A stretch of 64,000 bases of DNA. It comes from Endocalyx cinctus (taxonomy: Eukaryota > Ascomycota > Sordariomycetes > Amphisphaeriales > Apiosporaceae). The stretch lies in contig BCKC01000003.1 in assembly GCA_001600455.1 (NCBI GenBank), positions 1,674,001-1,738,000 on the forward strand, given 5' to 3'. Below are positions 1 to 11,185 of this stretch, one piece after another; position 1 is the stretch's first letter, and each line of letters starts with the position of its first letter. The position numbers and the translations under genes were made by a program. Below the pieces are notes generated by a model that saw only the letters and a program-made list of their open reading frames with translations, ran no database searches and was not told the origin of the DNA.

Positions 1-849
1 ATGTCGTTCTCCAGCCACATCAACAATGAGACTACAAAGTCGTTAGTAACAAACCAAAGGCGAATACTGTTGATGGCGGAACTTACCATAGTACGTCGGA
101 GCTAGGTCAGGAGGTCGTGGGATTTCAGCCTTCACATCACCCTCAGGCGTCATTTGCACTATTTGCCCGTTTGCTAGTCCGGCAACCAACTGCTTGCCTT
201 TGGTACTCCAAGCAACACAACTGACTTGTTCCCTCAAGATCTGGCCATTCTTCCCTTGTGTGAAATTGCGTTCCTTCATATTTGCCATTAGAAGTTTCCC
301 TTCGCTCGTAACCACGGCGCAAAGTTCGGCCTTTGCCGGGCTTGGATTAGGTACTAATGCCCGTAGGGACTCGCCATTGGTAGGTATTTCAAAGGCCGTC
401 GATGTCGAGCCCTGTTGCAGAGCACCAACATCGTAAACTGCCAAACCTCCTCCTTGTTCCGCGGATAGTATAAGGTAGGATTCGTCGGTAGTGAAAGCGA
501 GATGGCGTACGCGTATCGGTAAAGGTAGTGTGAGTTGGGGTTGGAAAGAACGAATTTCGCTGTCGCCCTCCTTAGGGGCCTCAAACGCCTTTCGAACATT
601 TTCCGTCGATGCTATAACGACAGCATCGGGACCTGCAGCTGCAACTAGTCCTTTCCGAGAGGCTATGCTCAAAAGCGACGCATTTTCGGCAGGAGGCTGG
701 GACCATTGAGGGGTCAAACGAAGCTTCGCATCTCCAGCCAAGGTTAAGAAACCGAGGCCTTCAGTCTGAATTTCGGATAAAGCAGGGCCTTCGGAGGTGG
801 CACCGGTTCCGTTTGTGGCATTGGCCGAATTTCCAAATCCAAACGCCAT
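1..849 (-). CDS. NUP159: Nucleoporin NUP159 (Nup214 type), N-terminal part; runs off the left edge
   Basis: Component of the cytoplasmic face of the nuclear pore; the N-terminal beta-propeller of this family docks the mRNA-export helicase Dbp5. The ATG is at 849, the first exon runs 849-87, and a 55-base intron (donor GTAAGT at 86-81, branch TACTAAC, acceptor TAG ending at 32) leads into a second exon that leaves the window at base 1. About 264 residues are visible, all in the propeller. Recognisable stretches are EIQTEGLGFLTLAGDAK, LSAEQGGGLAVYDV, SCVAWSTKGKQLVAGLANGQ and EIPRPPDLAPTYY, followed across the intron by VSLLMWLEND. The FG-repeat and coiled-coil parts lie outside. Family recognition is from remembered fungal Nup159 sequences; exon joining is from the sequence. 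Confidence 0.88.
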
Positions 850-2381
850 GGTGCGTGGATTAAAGGGTATACTATGCTTTCACTATGTTAATAGATATAG
901 AGCACTGGGTGCGCCGGTAGTCAAGGTTTTGGTTGTAGTGATTCGGTATTCGCGAAAGATTACTTTTACTTTGGTCTGCACCCGCGAGCCGATATGATCG
1001 GGTTAAGAACAAATTTGATTAACCATGAAATCCAAAACGCCTTTCCTTTCCTTAAATGTCAGATGAATGTATATTAAAATAGCACATGAAGAATTCGCAA
1101 TAAGGAGAAGATAAAATTGAGTCAGTATTGAAAGATAAATAATGTGTCAATGACCTTGAAGCGCGACTGCCTCAAAGCTAGGTAATATTCTAAGAAAAAA
1201 AATAAGTGGAGTCATCGAATTCAGTTGCTTAGCAGCGTAGATACGTACCTAGGCAGTTAGGTACCTGCCTCTGATAGCTGCAGTTAGCTATTAGGTGCCT
1301 ACATTCCCTGTAACTTTGCTTTGTAATAACTTTAATTATCAACTCCACGGGGCTCTTTTCAGATATTCTAGTATTCTAGTATTTTGGTATTGTCTACTCC
1401 GTACTCTACCGGCGAACCTGTCAACTAACCTACTGTCTGTTAGTCTACAGGCAGCAGGTGTCTGAATTATTCCCGTCTTAATTGTAAGAACTACTGTAAG
1501 TATCTGATAAGTGGTCTAGCTTAATAACTTTAATATATCTACAGTTACATTTACCTGTCTTGTCATCGTTATATCTATCTGCCAGCCTGTGCTTGTGAAC
1601 CTTACGTAGATCTTTTACTTATAGAACACTTAATACCAATACTTAGAAAGCTATAATACTGTCTTTCAAGCTATGCAAATTGGATTCGAGTTGAAGTCCT
1701 AGGGATATTTAAGCTTAAGGGGAAGAGCGGTCGTCTTCATTACAGTTCAGCTACCATTATTTATCATCCATTGATAGTTATCAACGGCCATGACGCACAA
1801 TACAGCGTCAAGACTGCCAAAGTACAGTTAGTAGCCGCAATATTATACAAGATTTTACTGAAAACCATGTAGATTACCTAGCTGCCTAGGTAGTAGTCTT
1901 CAACTTATAAGTACGTAGGTAGGCATACAAATTATATAAAGTTGTATGAAGCTTTTACTCAATAACCAGATGCCAAAGTATTGAAATCCGTAAGCATTGT
2001 TACTTTATAGGGGCCACTTTTACTTAGTGTATGATAGCTTTCAGCCAATCATAATAATACGATAATGATAAAAGTGGATTATAACCTCTATCAAACGCGT
2101 CTAACAAGCTTACCAGCAGTCCAAGTAAGGCAGCTCTCACCTTCGTCAGCTCTCCTCTGCCTTGTAAACGACGTTAGACGGCATAGCGCACCTACATACC
2201 TACCCGCCTACGAAACCTACACCATTGCCAAAATTCCACCGCATCATCATCCATCAATCATCACGTTCCTCTTTCGAAATTACAAGAATAACCTTGATAA
2301 TCTAGCGACAACTGGATATTCAGGGTCCGACAGCACAGCCCTACACTAAGAGACCCTAGCAAAGTACCGATACTCGCCAGC
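850..2381. other. AT-rich intergenic region between NUP159 and PUP1
   Basis: Shared upstream region of two divergently transcribed genes, about 1.5 kb. No convincing coding sequence. It holds copies of a short palindromic motif (1246-1270 and 1875-1893, core CCTAGGCAG and variants) and a GTAGGTAGGCA stretch near 1915. The open frame at 2065-2349 has no recognisable composition and probably lies in the PUP1 promoter or leader. Confidence 0.6.
1246..1270. repeat. Short palindromic intergenic motif (CCTAGGCAG/TAGGTACC type)
   Basis: The stretch reads TACCTAGGCAG followed by TTAGGTACCTGCC, a near-palindrome. Related stretches occur at 1875-1893, 13038-13055, 17736-17773, 19681-19702 and 19841-19870, all between genes. 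Function unknown. Confidence 0.5.
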
Positions 2382-3269
2382 ATGCCCGGTTTCGATTTCT
2401 CAAATTATAACCGCAATGCGGCTCTTCACGCACGAGGTGTCCCTCTCCCTAAAGCGACCAGCACGGGTACAACTATCGTTGGATGTATATACGATGAGGG
2501 TGTTGTGGTAAGTGGGATGTCTTTGCTTTCCACAAACTTAGTATTTATGTGCTGATTGTCGGGTTATATATAATAGATTGCCGCCGATACGAGAGCTACG
2601 AGTGGGCCCATCGTTGCCGACAAGAACTGTGAAAAGCTACATTACATCTCACCCCAGATCTGGTGTGCTGGTGCCGGTACTGCTGCCGATACCGAGTTCA
2701 CGACTGCCCTCATTTCCTCCCAGCTTGAATTACACTCTCTTTCCACAGGCCGAAAGCCCCGTGTCGTCACTTGCATGACGCTCCTCAAGCAACACCTTTT
2801 CCGCTACCAGGGACACATCGGCGCCTACCTCGTAGTTGCTGGCGTCGACCCTACCGGTACTCATCTTTTTACCGTCCATGCCCACGGCAGCACTGACAAG
2901 CTTCCCTACGTGACCATGGGTTCGGGTTCGCTTGCCGCCATGTCTGTATTCGAATCGCAATGGAAGCCCGACTGCACCAAGGAGGACGCCATGAGACTCT
3001 GCTCCGAGGCCATTCAGGCGGGTATTTTCAACGATTTGGGTTCCGGTTCCAACGTGGACATGGCCGTTATCACTAAGGACAACACGACACTTCACCGCGG
3101 CTTTGTAAAGCCGAACGAGAGAAGCCAGAAGTTGAAGAGCTACAAGTTCAGCAAAGGTACCACCGCAGTACTCAACGAGAAAATTATTACCAAGGATGAG
3201 ATTGGGAAATATGTTAGTGTGCAGGAGCTCGGGTCGACAGAGAGTGAGAAGATGGATGTAGACTCGTAG
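2382..3269 (+). CDS. PUP1: 20S proteasome subunit beta 2 (beta type-7), trypsin-like catalytic subunit
   Basis: Catalytic beta2 subunit of the 20S core particle. Exons 2382-2507 and 2577-3269 give 272 residues. The propeptide ends at Gly29 and the mature N-terminal nucleophile is Thr30 (TSTG/TTIVG). Counting Thr30 as mature Thr1, Asp17 is Asp46 (IAADTRA) and Lys33 is Lys62, so the catalytic set is complete. Family-typical stretches are [48 protein letters not shown] and [12 protein letters not shown]. The start is chosen because [12 protein letters not shown] directly precedes the conserved propeptide. One 69-base intron with GTAAGT donor and TAG acceptor. Confidence 0.96.
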
Positions 3270-5362
3270 GCGATGAGATTGCCTCCTCAGGCAGACGGAA
3301 GAATCAGTCCTTGTATAACATATTCTATCTACCTATGCTAAGTTCTAAGAGTTTAATGAACGAAGTCGAGGAGATTATCGTGTTCGTCTTCCCTGGGAAG
3401 CTGAATATAAGTGGTCCGAACTTGAATCCGGGGCTCTGCCCATATAACCTTAAACGGCAACACACTTACAGGTCGAGATCGTGGTACCTATGAGTTTTAA
3501 CTCGCATTAGTACTAGATAGGAGATAAATACAGATTTAAGTGAAGATAGTAATTATGCAATAATCAAGCACGCTTGGCCCTGAAGAAAGGCCCGGAAATA
3601 TTGTTTACTTTCAGTAGACAAGATGGAAAGACTTTTGTAGCTATCCACGAATGTTTGCACCGTGATAGACTAGTGCATGTGATTACGCCCCTTGTCACAT
3701 AACAGTAAAGGTCAGACTATTAAAGTGGGAGAGCCATAACAATAACACAAGGACGGATCATATATACATTCATTTTTGTGGAAATTCATACGAGCAACAT
3801 CTCAGTGTAGTTGGCTACACCTTTCTATCATATATACATACATGTAGAATCTAATAATACAATATAGAATTTATTGTTCACTCTCCCGCTTGCCAAGGGG
3901 GGCAGAGAATGGCAGATATAAAGACCAGCAGGAATGTCGGCATTATGGCTTTGCCATACCTAACCAGTAGACACGGCCGGAAATATGATATGACTTATCT
4001 ATCAACAGAAAGAAATAGACCAAAGTTTCCTACCTTGAGACGTTAAAGGAGTATAATATCTATCACAGAACATATATTCAATTCGCTTTTAGGATAATTC
4101 CGGTATACTAGGCCTCTATGGAAAGCTGTACGCACACGCTTCATCCCCTAATAGAGTTCACATCTCACATTATTAGACGATACATCTGTGTGGAGAGAAA
4201 ACTTAAAGGCGAGAGCCAAGAAAGCCAGAAAATCATTCTTGTGTGTTTTTCGGCGTCTATATGATCTGTTCTAAGTATTAGTACAACGAAATACGATATC
4301 GTTAGCTTCTAATCGAGAATCGTCAAAGTTGAACTCCTCTCTAGGAGAGATTCATGGAAACAGTATATTCCGTATAGCTTCTAGTAGTTTCTTTAGATGT
4401 ATGATATATACCTGCTATACCCACATTGCCGCACCCGTAGATTCTCACAGGTATTCCCGTCGGTGAATATCTGACTAATATTCATGTATTCTAGGTTAAA
4501 AATGACCTGACAAAGCGCCTAGTATATGGATATTGGTAAAATATCAAAAATACTTCCAAATTCTAGAGAGACGCGATGTCGTTCGACGTTAGTCTTGACG
4601 TCACATTTACTTCTGTAAACGGTGATTAGATCGCCTAACGAGCGGCCCGGTTTAGTGGACATTACTCCGCAAAACAACATTTTAGCGGGCACGTTATCCA
4701 CTGAGCTTGACCCCTAATGATGGCTCGTGATTCGCTAACATTAGCATGGTTTTATTGACCTTGGCTGCTCGGGACTCTTCTTCAACCGGAGAAGTCCAGT
4801 TGAGCTTCAAAGGTTTATCGTTAAATACCAATTCATTTCCGTTTCTTCTGCATCTTTTAGTTGACATATGTTTGGGTTTAAGATAATAATTTGGTTGATA
4901 ACCGCCGCCATGTTTGGCCGTTTTCGGTCAACGTCTAGAAACATCTCGATTAGTGTATTATTCCTTCAGTGATCATCCAAATTCTCGCATCATTGGATCC
5001 CTGGACAGGATGACAGGGTAGACTGCATTTTTCTCGCGTGACCTAGAAATAATGACGATTGTCAGAGACAGGTGAAGCCATACCTGCACTACCTACATAA
5101 GTTCGTAACCGCCCAATCAGGTAAGTTAGTACCTGCAAGTCATATTATGGTCATTGATGGATTCTGACCCCACTAGTTTTGTTCGTAGGTGTGTAATACT
5201 TAAAGAGGAAAACATCTCCAGCGTGAAGTATCCAAAGTAGATTTATGCATGTAACTTGAGTTGTCGCCTTGCATCTGTCTTAAAGACTACCACGAGACTC
5301 CATTATTGTTAAGTTTCCATATTTCTCGTGGGGTTGGTATTAGTGGCTCATGACAGCCAACC
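3270..5362. other. 2.1-kb intergenic region, no gene seen
   Basis: AT-rich sequence between the stop of PUP1 and the trehalase start. Only short open frames such as 4519-4701, without family resemblance. It contains the PUP1 3' end and the trehalase promoter. Confidence 0.55.
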
Positions 5363-7818
5363 ATGGGCTTCTCACCAAGTCTTCTGGGAACTCTAGCCCT
5401 AGGTTTAGCTTCGGTGCTTCGAGTTCAAGGTCTCTACCAAAACGGCAATGCAGCCACTCCGTGCGATTCACCACTCTACTGTCAGGGTGAAATTCTTAAA
5501 CAGATCGAACTAGCACAACCTTTCTCCGATTCAAAGACATTCGTAGATTTGTTAGTATATTTCTACATATAATAGGAGATTTTCGAGTATTGAGTTAGAA
5601 AGAAGATTCACTAACCATCGATAGACCTACGAAGGCACCCCTTGACGAGGTTCTTGCCGCCTTTGAAAAACTTACCAAACCACTCAGCAATAACACCGAG
5701 CTCAATGATTTCCTATCTACTTATTTCGGACAGGCAGGCTCGGAATTAGCTGAAGTGCCTACGGATCAACTTAAAACTGAGCCTTCCTTTTTAGAAAGTA
5801 TTGACGACGCTGTCATAAAAGAATATGTGGGAAAGGTCATTGACATATGGCCCAATCTGACGCGGACATGGTTAGTTTGATTCCCCTCACACCAGGCTCT
5901 TTGATGACCATGCTTGACATTCTAACGACTGTAACAGTAGGTAGATTTTGCTCATTTTTATTCCGCGTTGGTATTTCCCGCTGCGCAGCTATCAAGTAGC
6001 GAGGTGCTTCCAATGATCTTCTCATCTGATTCAGACGTTGTACTAAAAGCAAACAAGATGTCGGTGCTGGTAACTGCGATGGGTGTGTTGATAGCTTCAT
6101 CCCCGTAAACCGAACTTTCGTTGTTGCAGGTGGTCGATTTAGAGAGCCGTACTATTGGGATTCTTTCTGGATATTGGAAGGCTTGATACGAACTCGTGGG
6201 AGCTTTACTGAGATTTCAAGGTGAGTCTTTTTTTTTTTTTTTTAAGTGGGAAGAAAAGGGCTACATGTTGACAGGATTTAGGAATATCATTGAGAACTTC
6301 CTCGACTTTGTTGAGCAGTTCGGGTTCGTTCCTAACGGTGCTCGTATATATTATCTAAATCGATCGCAGCCACCTATGTTAACCCAAATGGTGAAAACTT
6401 ACGTTGAATATACCAACGATACTCAACTTCTGGAGCGCGCATTGCCACTTCTCGTGAAGGAACACGATTTTTGGATGAAAAATCGCAGCATTGACATCGC
6501 TTCTAATAATAAGACGTACACACTAGCACGGTGAGTTTTGAATTCCTGCGTATATTGAATTTCTACTTACCATCGGAGTCACTAAAGCTATGCTGTTCTT
6601 AATACTGAGCCGCGACCGGAGTCATACCTCGAAGATTACGAGACTGCAAATAATAAGTCATACTACGCCACCTCTGGCATAATTTATCCCGAGACAAGGC
6701 CTTTAGGTGATGAAGAGAAAGCAGCCCTCTACGCGAATCTCGCATCTGGCGCCGAATCTGGATGGGACTATAGCACTCGCTGGATAGCCAATCCTGCCGA
6801 TGCTGCTAATGACGTTTATTTCCCACTTCGGTCTCTTAATACAAAGAACGTTGTGGGCGTGGACTTGAACTCCATTTTATACGCCAACGAGATCACTCTC
6901 GCAAACTACTTTCGGGAAAGTGGAAATGACACTGCTGCAGTCGAATTCGAGGAGCTCGCCAAGAGCCGCTCAGCAGCTATGTATGACTTGATGTGGAACG
7001 ACAAGTATAGTAGCTATTTCGACTATAATCTCACCTCAAGTTCTCAGAACGTTTACATCTCTAACGGCGGGGGGACGTCGTCGGATAAACTTGACGTACC
7101 GGAGGAGCAAGAAGTGATCCTACAGATGGCACAGTTCTATCCCTTCTGGTTAGGTGCGGCACCAGCACAGCTCAAAAATAACCCATTAGCTGTGCGAACG
7201 GCGTACCGACGCATCACCAACCTCCTTGATTCCCAAGCCGGCGGTATCGCCGCTACTAACTATGAGACCGGCCAGCAGTGGGACGACCCAAATGTCTGGC
7301 CACCGCTGATGTACGCACTTGCTAAGGGACTTCTCAACACGCCTCCTACCTTCGGCGAGGACGACCCATACTACGTCGAGATAAGGCAGCTCGCCCTCCG
7401 CCTCGCCCAGCGTTACCTAGACAGCACTTTCTGTACGTGGCGCGCAACTGGAGGCTCGACCGCCTCCTTGCCCCGACTTCCGGGAATAACCGACCCGAAC
7501 GAAACAGGAATCATGTTTGAGAAGTACGCTGATAATGCGACTAACGTGGCCGGTGGAGGTGGCGAGTACGAGGTTGTCGAAGGCTTTGGCTGGACCAACG
7601 GTGTCCTCATCTGGGCAGTCGACACCTTTGGAAATCAATTGGCGACGCCCAATTGTGGAAACCTTACCGCAACTAGTATTGTTTCGAAAAGAGGGAGGCA
7701 TAGAGCGGTCGAGATCCCGGCGCACGATTCGAAGTGGATCAAGAATTTTGGGAGGACGAGGAAGATGGATGGATTCGTTGAACAAAAGGAAAATAGGTAT
7801 ACGAAAATTGAGTTCTAA
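5363..7818 (+). CDS. Secreted GH37 trehalase
   Basis: Hydrolyses alpha,alpha-trehalose to glucose, here probably outside the cell or in the vacuole: residues 1-23 form a signal peptide. Proposed exons are 5363-5550, 5625-5870, 6050-6220, 6282-6530 and 6588-7818 (694 residues). Both GH37 signatures are visible: GGRFREPYYWDSF and QQWDDPNVWPP. The catalytic acid lies in ESGWDYSTRW and the base in GGGGEY. Other conserved parts are FGFVPNGARIYYLNRSQPP and SFIPVNRTFVV, and N-glycosylation sequons are common. The weak point is the join between 5870 and 6050. The donor GTTAGT is followed by a good CTAAC...CAG acceptor at 5938, but using it opens onto a stop. Only the AAAAG acceptor at 6049 keeps frame. 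The tail after GGGGEY is basic and not conserved. Convergent with the GNAT gene, 148 bases apart. Confidence 0.88.
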
Positions 7819-7966
7819 GGGATAGTGTAGCGCAAACCAGTAATCCATTGATAATCTATCTCAATTTTAAGTCTCAAATTCATTCTTTTCCGTTGTCCAT
7901 AATTTTCTTTCCATTGCCCCACGACTCCATATACGCAAATCTATCTAGCCTCATTCGTGAAGCTTC

Positions 7967-8602
7967 CTACTGTGTTTTTGCCCCTTTCTCCTCCTCGGCG
8001 TCTCTCCTAGTGAAACCAAACACGACCTGGTCATGGACCCGACCGTTTTTAAAGATAGCATCCCTCAACACGCCCTCGTGCTTGAACCCGGACTTAGCCA
8101 GGACCTTCAGGCTCCCGACGTTATCGCCCTGGACGGTAGCCAAAATCCTCAGAAGGTCGAGCTTATCGGCCAGCGATTTCTCCCCTTCCGCCGCCACCGA
8201 TCCCGGGACGGAGGCAGGATCGTAGACCCACCTGACGAAAGCGGAGACGGCCTCGCCCATGATCCCCTTGCCCCAATGGTCCCGGCCGAGGACGTACCCG
8301 AGCTCGCACGTGCGGCGCTCGACGTCGGTGCGGGTCTCGAGGCCGAGGGTCCCTACGACGGTCTCGGGCGCGGAGAGGAGGCAGATGCCGTAGCAGAGCG
8401 TCGGGTCCTTGGACGCGCAGTGGTTGATCCACGACTCGGCGTCCGCCTTGGTGTACGGGAAGGGGAACCGGTCGCGCAGCGCGGCGACTAGGAGCGCGTC
8501 GTTGCAGATGTGTATCTGCGCCTCTACGTCCGTGAGAGCGAGGGGACGGAGGAGGAGGCGAGAGGTGGTAAGTATGGTTCCTGGAGGGAGGCTGGTGGCC
8601 AT
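7967..8602 (-). CDS. GNAT-family N-acetyltransferase (RimJ/RimL type)
   Basis: Intronless gene of 211 residues. It starts TTSRLLLRPLALTDVEA, the usual beginning of the RimJ/RimL (Acetyltransf_3) branch of the GNAT fold. The acetyl-CoA pyrophosphate loop is seen at about residues 108-118 (RDHWGKGIMGE, pattern R/Q-x-x-G-x-G/A), and the C-terminal GSLKVLAKSGFKHEGVLRD is the characteristic last helix-strand. The acceptor substrate cannot be told from sequence; relatives modify protein N-termini, amino acids or small amines. The middle of the gene (about 8170-8560) is much richer in G+C than its ends. Confidence 0.85.
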   Translation of the reverse strand: MATSLPPGTILTTSRLLLRPLALTDVEAQIHICNDALLVAALRDRFPFPYTKADAESWINHCASKDPTLCYGICLLSAPETVVGTLGLETRTDVERRTCELGYVLGRDHWGKGIMGEAVSAFVRWVYDPASVPGSVAAEGEKSLADKLDLLRILATVQGDNVGSLKVLAKSGFKHEGVLRDAIFKNGRVHDQVVFGFTRRDAEEEKGAKTQ

Positions 8603-9678
8603 TATGAAAGGGGAGGGGTTTGTTTGCGTATATATAAGTACTAATAATGAGCGAGTAAATTTGAAGGAAAGAATGAGTGCATATTATGAATGCGGTGGAA
8701 CGAATTTGATTGGTGACTCTATAGCTAGTATTTATACGCCAAGTTGAGTTGACTGTTGTCACGATATTTCACGTTAGTCTTATCTTTACAAGTCGACCTC
8801 GTTCCTCGGGGCTGGGATGAAATCCTACGGAAGGTATATATTATAATATATAGCTAAATGTTCCGCTTTTTGGATTAGTTTATGCTTATAAATAATCAGA
8901 TTGAAATCCCACCTACAAATAGACCACCAATTGCAACACAGCTCTATACTATTATCGTGACGTTTAAGTCAAACATATCCTGACAGTCCACGGATATATA
9001 TGTCCATTACGTTTTACAACAAGTCATCGGTGAAACCCAAATCACACTGCATAATTTATAACATTTCTGCATACTAAATGATAAGAGAACACTGCATATG
9101 TTGAATATGTTATCGTATCTCGTTCATTGTCTAAAGATAACCTTGGAAAGTTGATCTGGTTTGGTTACACAAAGTCTTGCTGCTGAATCATATATCCAAA
9201 TTGTACTTAACTGGGATATAGATATAAGTTGTATAAACCAAGTATTATTCAACTACGAGGTATACCAAGCAGCTAAGAAGCTTGGGGTCCAGATATGCAG
9301 GAGACCCCTGCTTAGTACATCTGTTCTTAGGGAATAAAGCTTGCGTGTATCTTTTTTTTTTGCTGGAGAAATGTGAAGGTGGCCTTTAGTCTTGCTGGGT
9401 CTTGAATCTATTCGCGACAACTCTGACATATCATATCGTCCTCTCACTCATTTTTCCCATTTCAATTCTATTAACATACATGTCGAATTGATTTAATGAG
9501 GTAGCAATGGTGAATGCGCTTTTATTTCTTAACGCTTTTGTTTTCTAAACAATACCAATTGACACCAATTTATTCGCGTCATTTGCTCTTTTTATCTTCT
9601 AATTGTACTTTCAACATTTTTGTCTTTTTATAGATCACGAGACAAGGTGCGCAGAGCCTTGTTCGATAATTTTACGAC
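8603..9678. other. Intergenic region upstream of the GNAT gene and ERV46
   Basis: Divergent promoter region of about 1.1 kb. A poly-T run lies near 9352-9360. No supported gene; the short minus-strand frame at 9253-9447 has no recognisable features. Confidence 0.5.
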
Positions 9679-11185
9679 ATGGCTGGCAAATCAAGATTTA
9701 CAAGGCTCGACGCATTCACGAAAACGGTCGAAGATGCGAGGATACGAACTACTTCTGGTGGAATTGTCACCATCGTTTCCCTGCTTGTTGTGCTTTACTT
9801 AGCTTGGGGAGAATGGTCCGATTATCGACGGATAGTAATCCACCCAGAATTGATCGTTGATAAGGGTCGAGGTACGTGTAACATTCAAAACCCTTACCAT
9901 CTCCGAACCATTGATTAACGAAATGGATGAATGCAGGAGAGCGGATGGAGATCCATATGAACATAACCTTCCCTAGAATGCCCTGCGAACTTCTTACCCT
10001 CGATGTGATGGATGTATCCGGCGAACAACAACATGGGGTACTACACGGTGTTCAAAAAGTGAGACTTCAGCCGAAAGCTCAAGGAGGTGGTGTAATTGAC
10101 ATGAAAGCATTGTCTTTGTAAGTCAGATTGTTTCCCTCGCGGTAACTGAAATTCTTAGTCAGCTGGCTAACGAATAATTACAGACACTCCCAAGATGAGA
10201 TCGCTTCCCACCTCGACCCCGGCTATTGTGGACAATGTTACGGCGCGCCTTCACCCAGCAGCGCCGTGAAGCCCGGCTGTTGCCAAACTTGCGACGAAGT
10301 TCGAGAAGCATACGCGCAAGCATCCTGGGCTTTCGGTCGAGGCGAGGGAGTCGAGCAATGTCAGCGCGAACACTACGCGGAGAAACTAGACGAACAGAGG
10401 CAAGAAGGTTGCCGGATTGAGGGCGGTATTCGTGTAAACAAGGTTATCGGCAACTTCCACTTCGCTCCGGGCCGAAGTTTCAGTACCGGAAACCTACACG
10501 TACACGATCTAAAGAATTACTGGGAGAGCCCGGTTGTTCATTCGTTTGAACATGAAGTCCACCAATTGCGTTTCGGGCCCCAGCTCCCGGAAGACATCAC
10601 GAAGAAGCACGCGAAGAACAGCCCCTGGACCAACCACCATCTGAACCCCCTAGATTCTGTTAAGCAGACTAGTGATGATCCTAATTTCAACTTTATGTAC
10701 TTTGTCAAGGTCGTTCCTACTGCTTACCTACCTCTGGGCTGGACAATGCCCAGTAGTGGTTATGGCCAGGATGCCGACGACGATAGCCTCATGCTCGGCG
10801 CTCTGGGTGCTGGCTTCGATGGTAGTATGGAAACACACCAGTACTCCGTCACAAGCCACAAGCGCAGTTTGGCCGGAGGTGATGACTCGGCAGAGGGCCA
10901 CAAGGAACGAACACACGCGCAGGGTGGTATTCCAGGTGTATTCTTCTCATATGTAAGTCATTTGTCAATACTGTCCTACCTAATTTTCAGAAAGCTGACC
11001 ACTACCCCAAGGACATCTCCCCGATGAAGGTTATCAACCGCGAAGAGCGGGCTAAGACATTCACCGGCTTCCTCACCGGTCTTTGCGCCGTTCTTGGTGG
11101 TACACTGACGGTAGCAGCTGCCGTTGATCGAGGTGTATATGAAGGTGCTACGAGGTTGAAGAAGCTTAGATCGAAAGATCTTTAG
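9679..11185 (+). CDS. ERV46: COPII vesicle protein ERV46 (ERGIC-3 family)
   Basis: Integral membrane protein cycling between ER and Golgi, where it partners Erv41 as a cargo-retrieval receptor. Exons 9679-9871, 9937-10117, 10184-10952 and 11012-11185 give 438 residues. A short cytosolic N-terminus with the family motif RLDAFTKTVEDARI is followed by a membrane segment at about residues 27-45. Then comes a large lumenal domain with paired cysteines (GYCGQCYGA, GCCQTCDEV, EGCRIEGG) and the conserved VNKVIGNFHFAPG. A second membrane segment lies near the C-terminus (TGLCAVLGGTLTVAAAVD). The order matches Erv46 rather than Erv41, which lacks the cysteine-rich insert. All introns have consensus donors; the last has a CTGAC branch point. 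Confidence 0.95.

Noticed and set aside
4519..4701. Short minus-strand open frame between PUP1 and trehalase
   Set aside because: 60 codons with no features; expected by chance.
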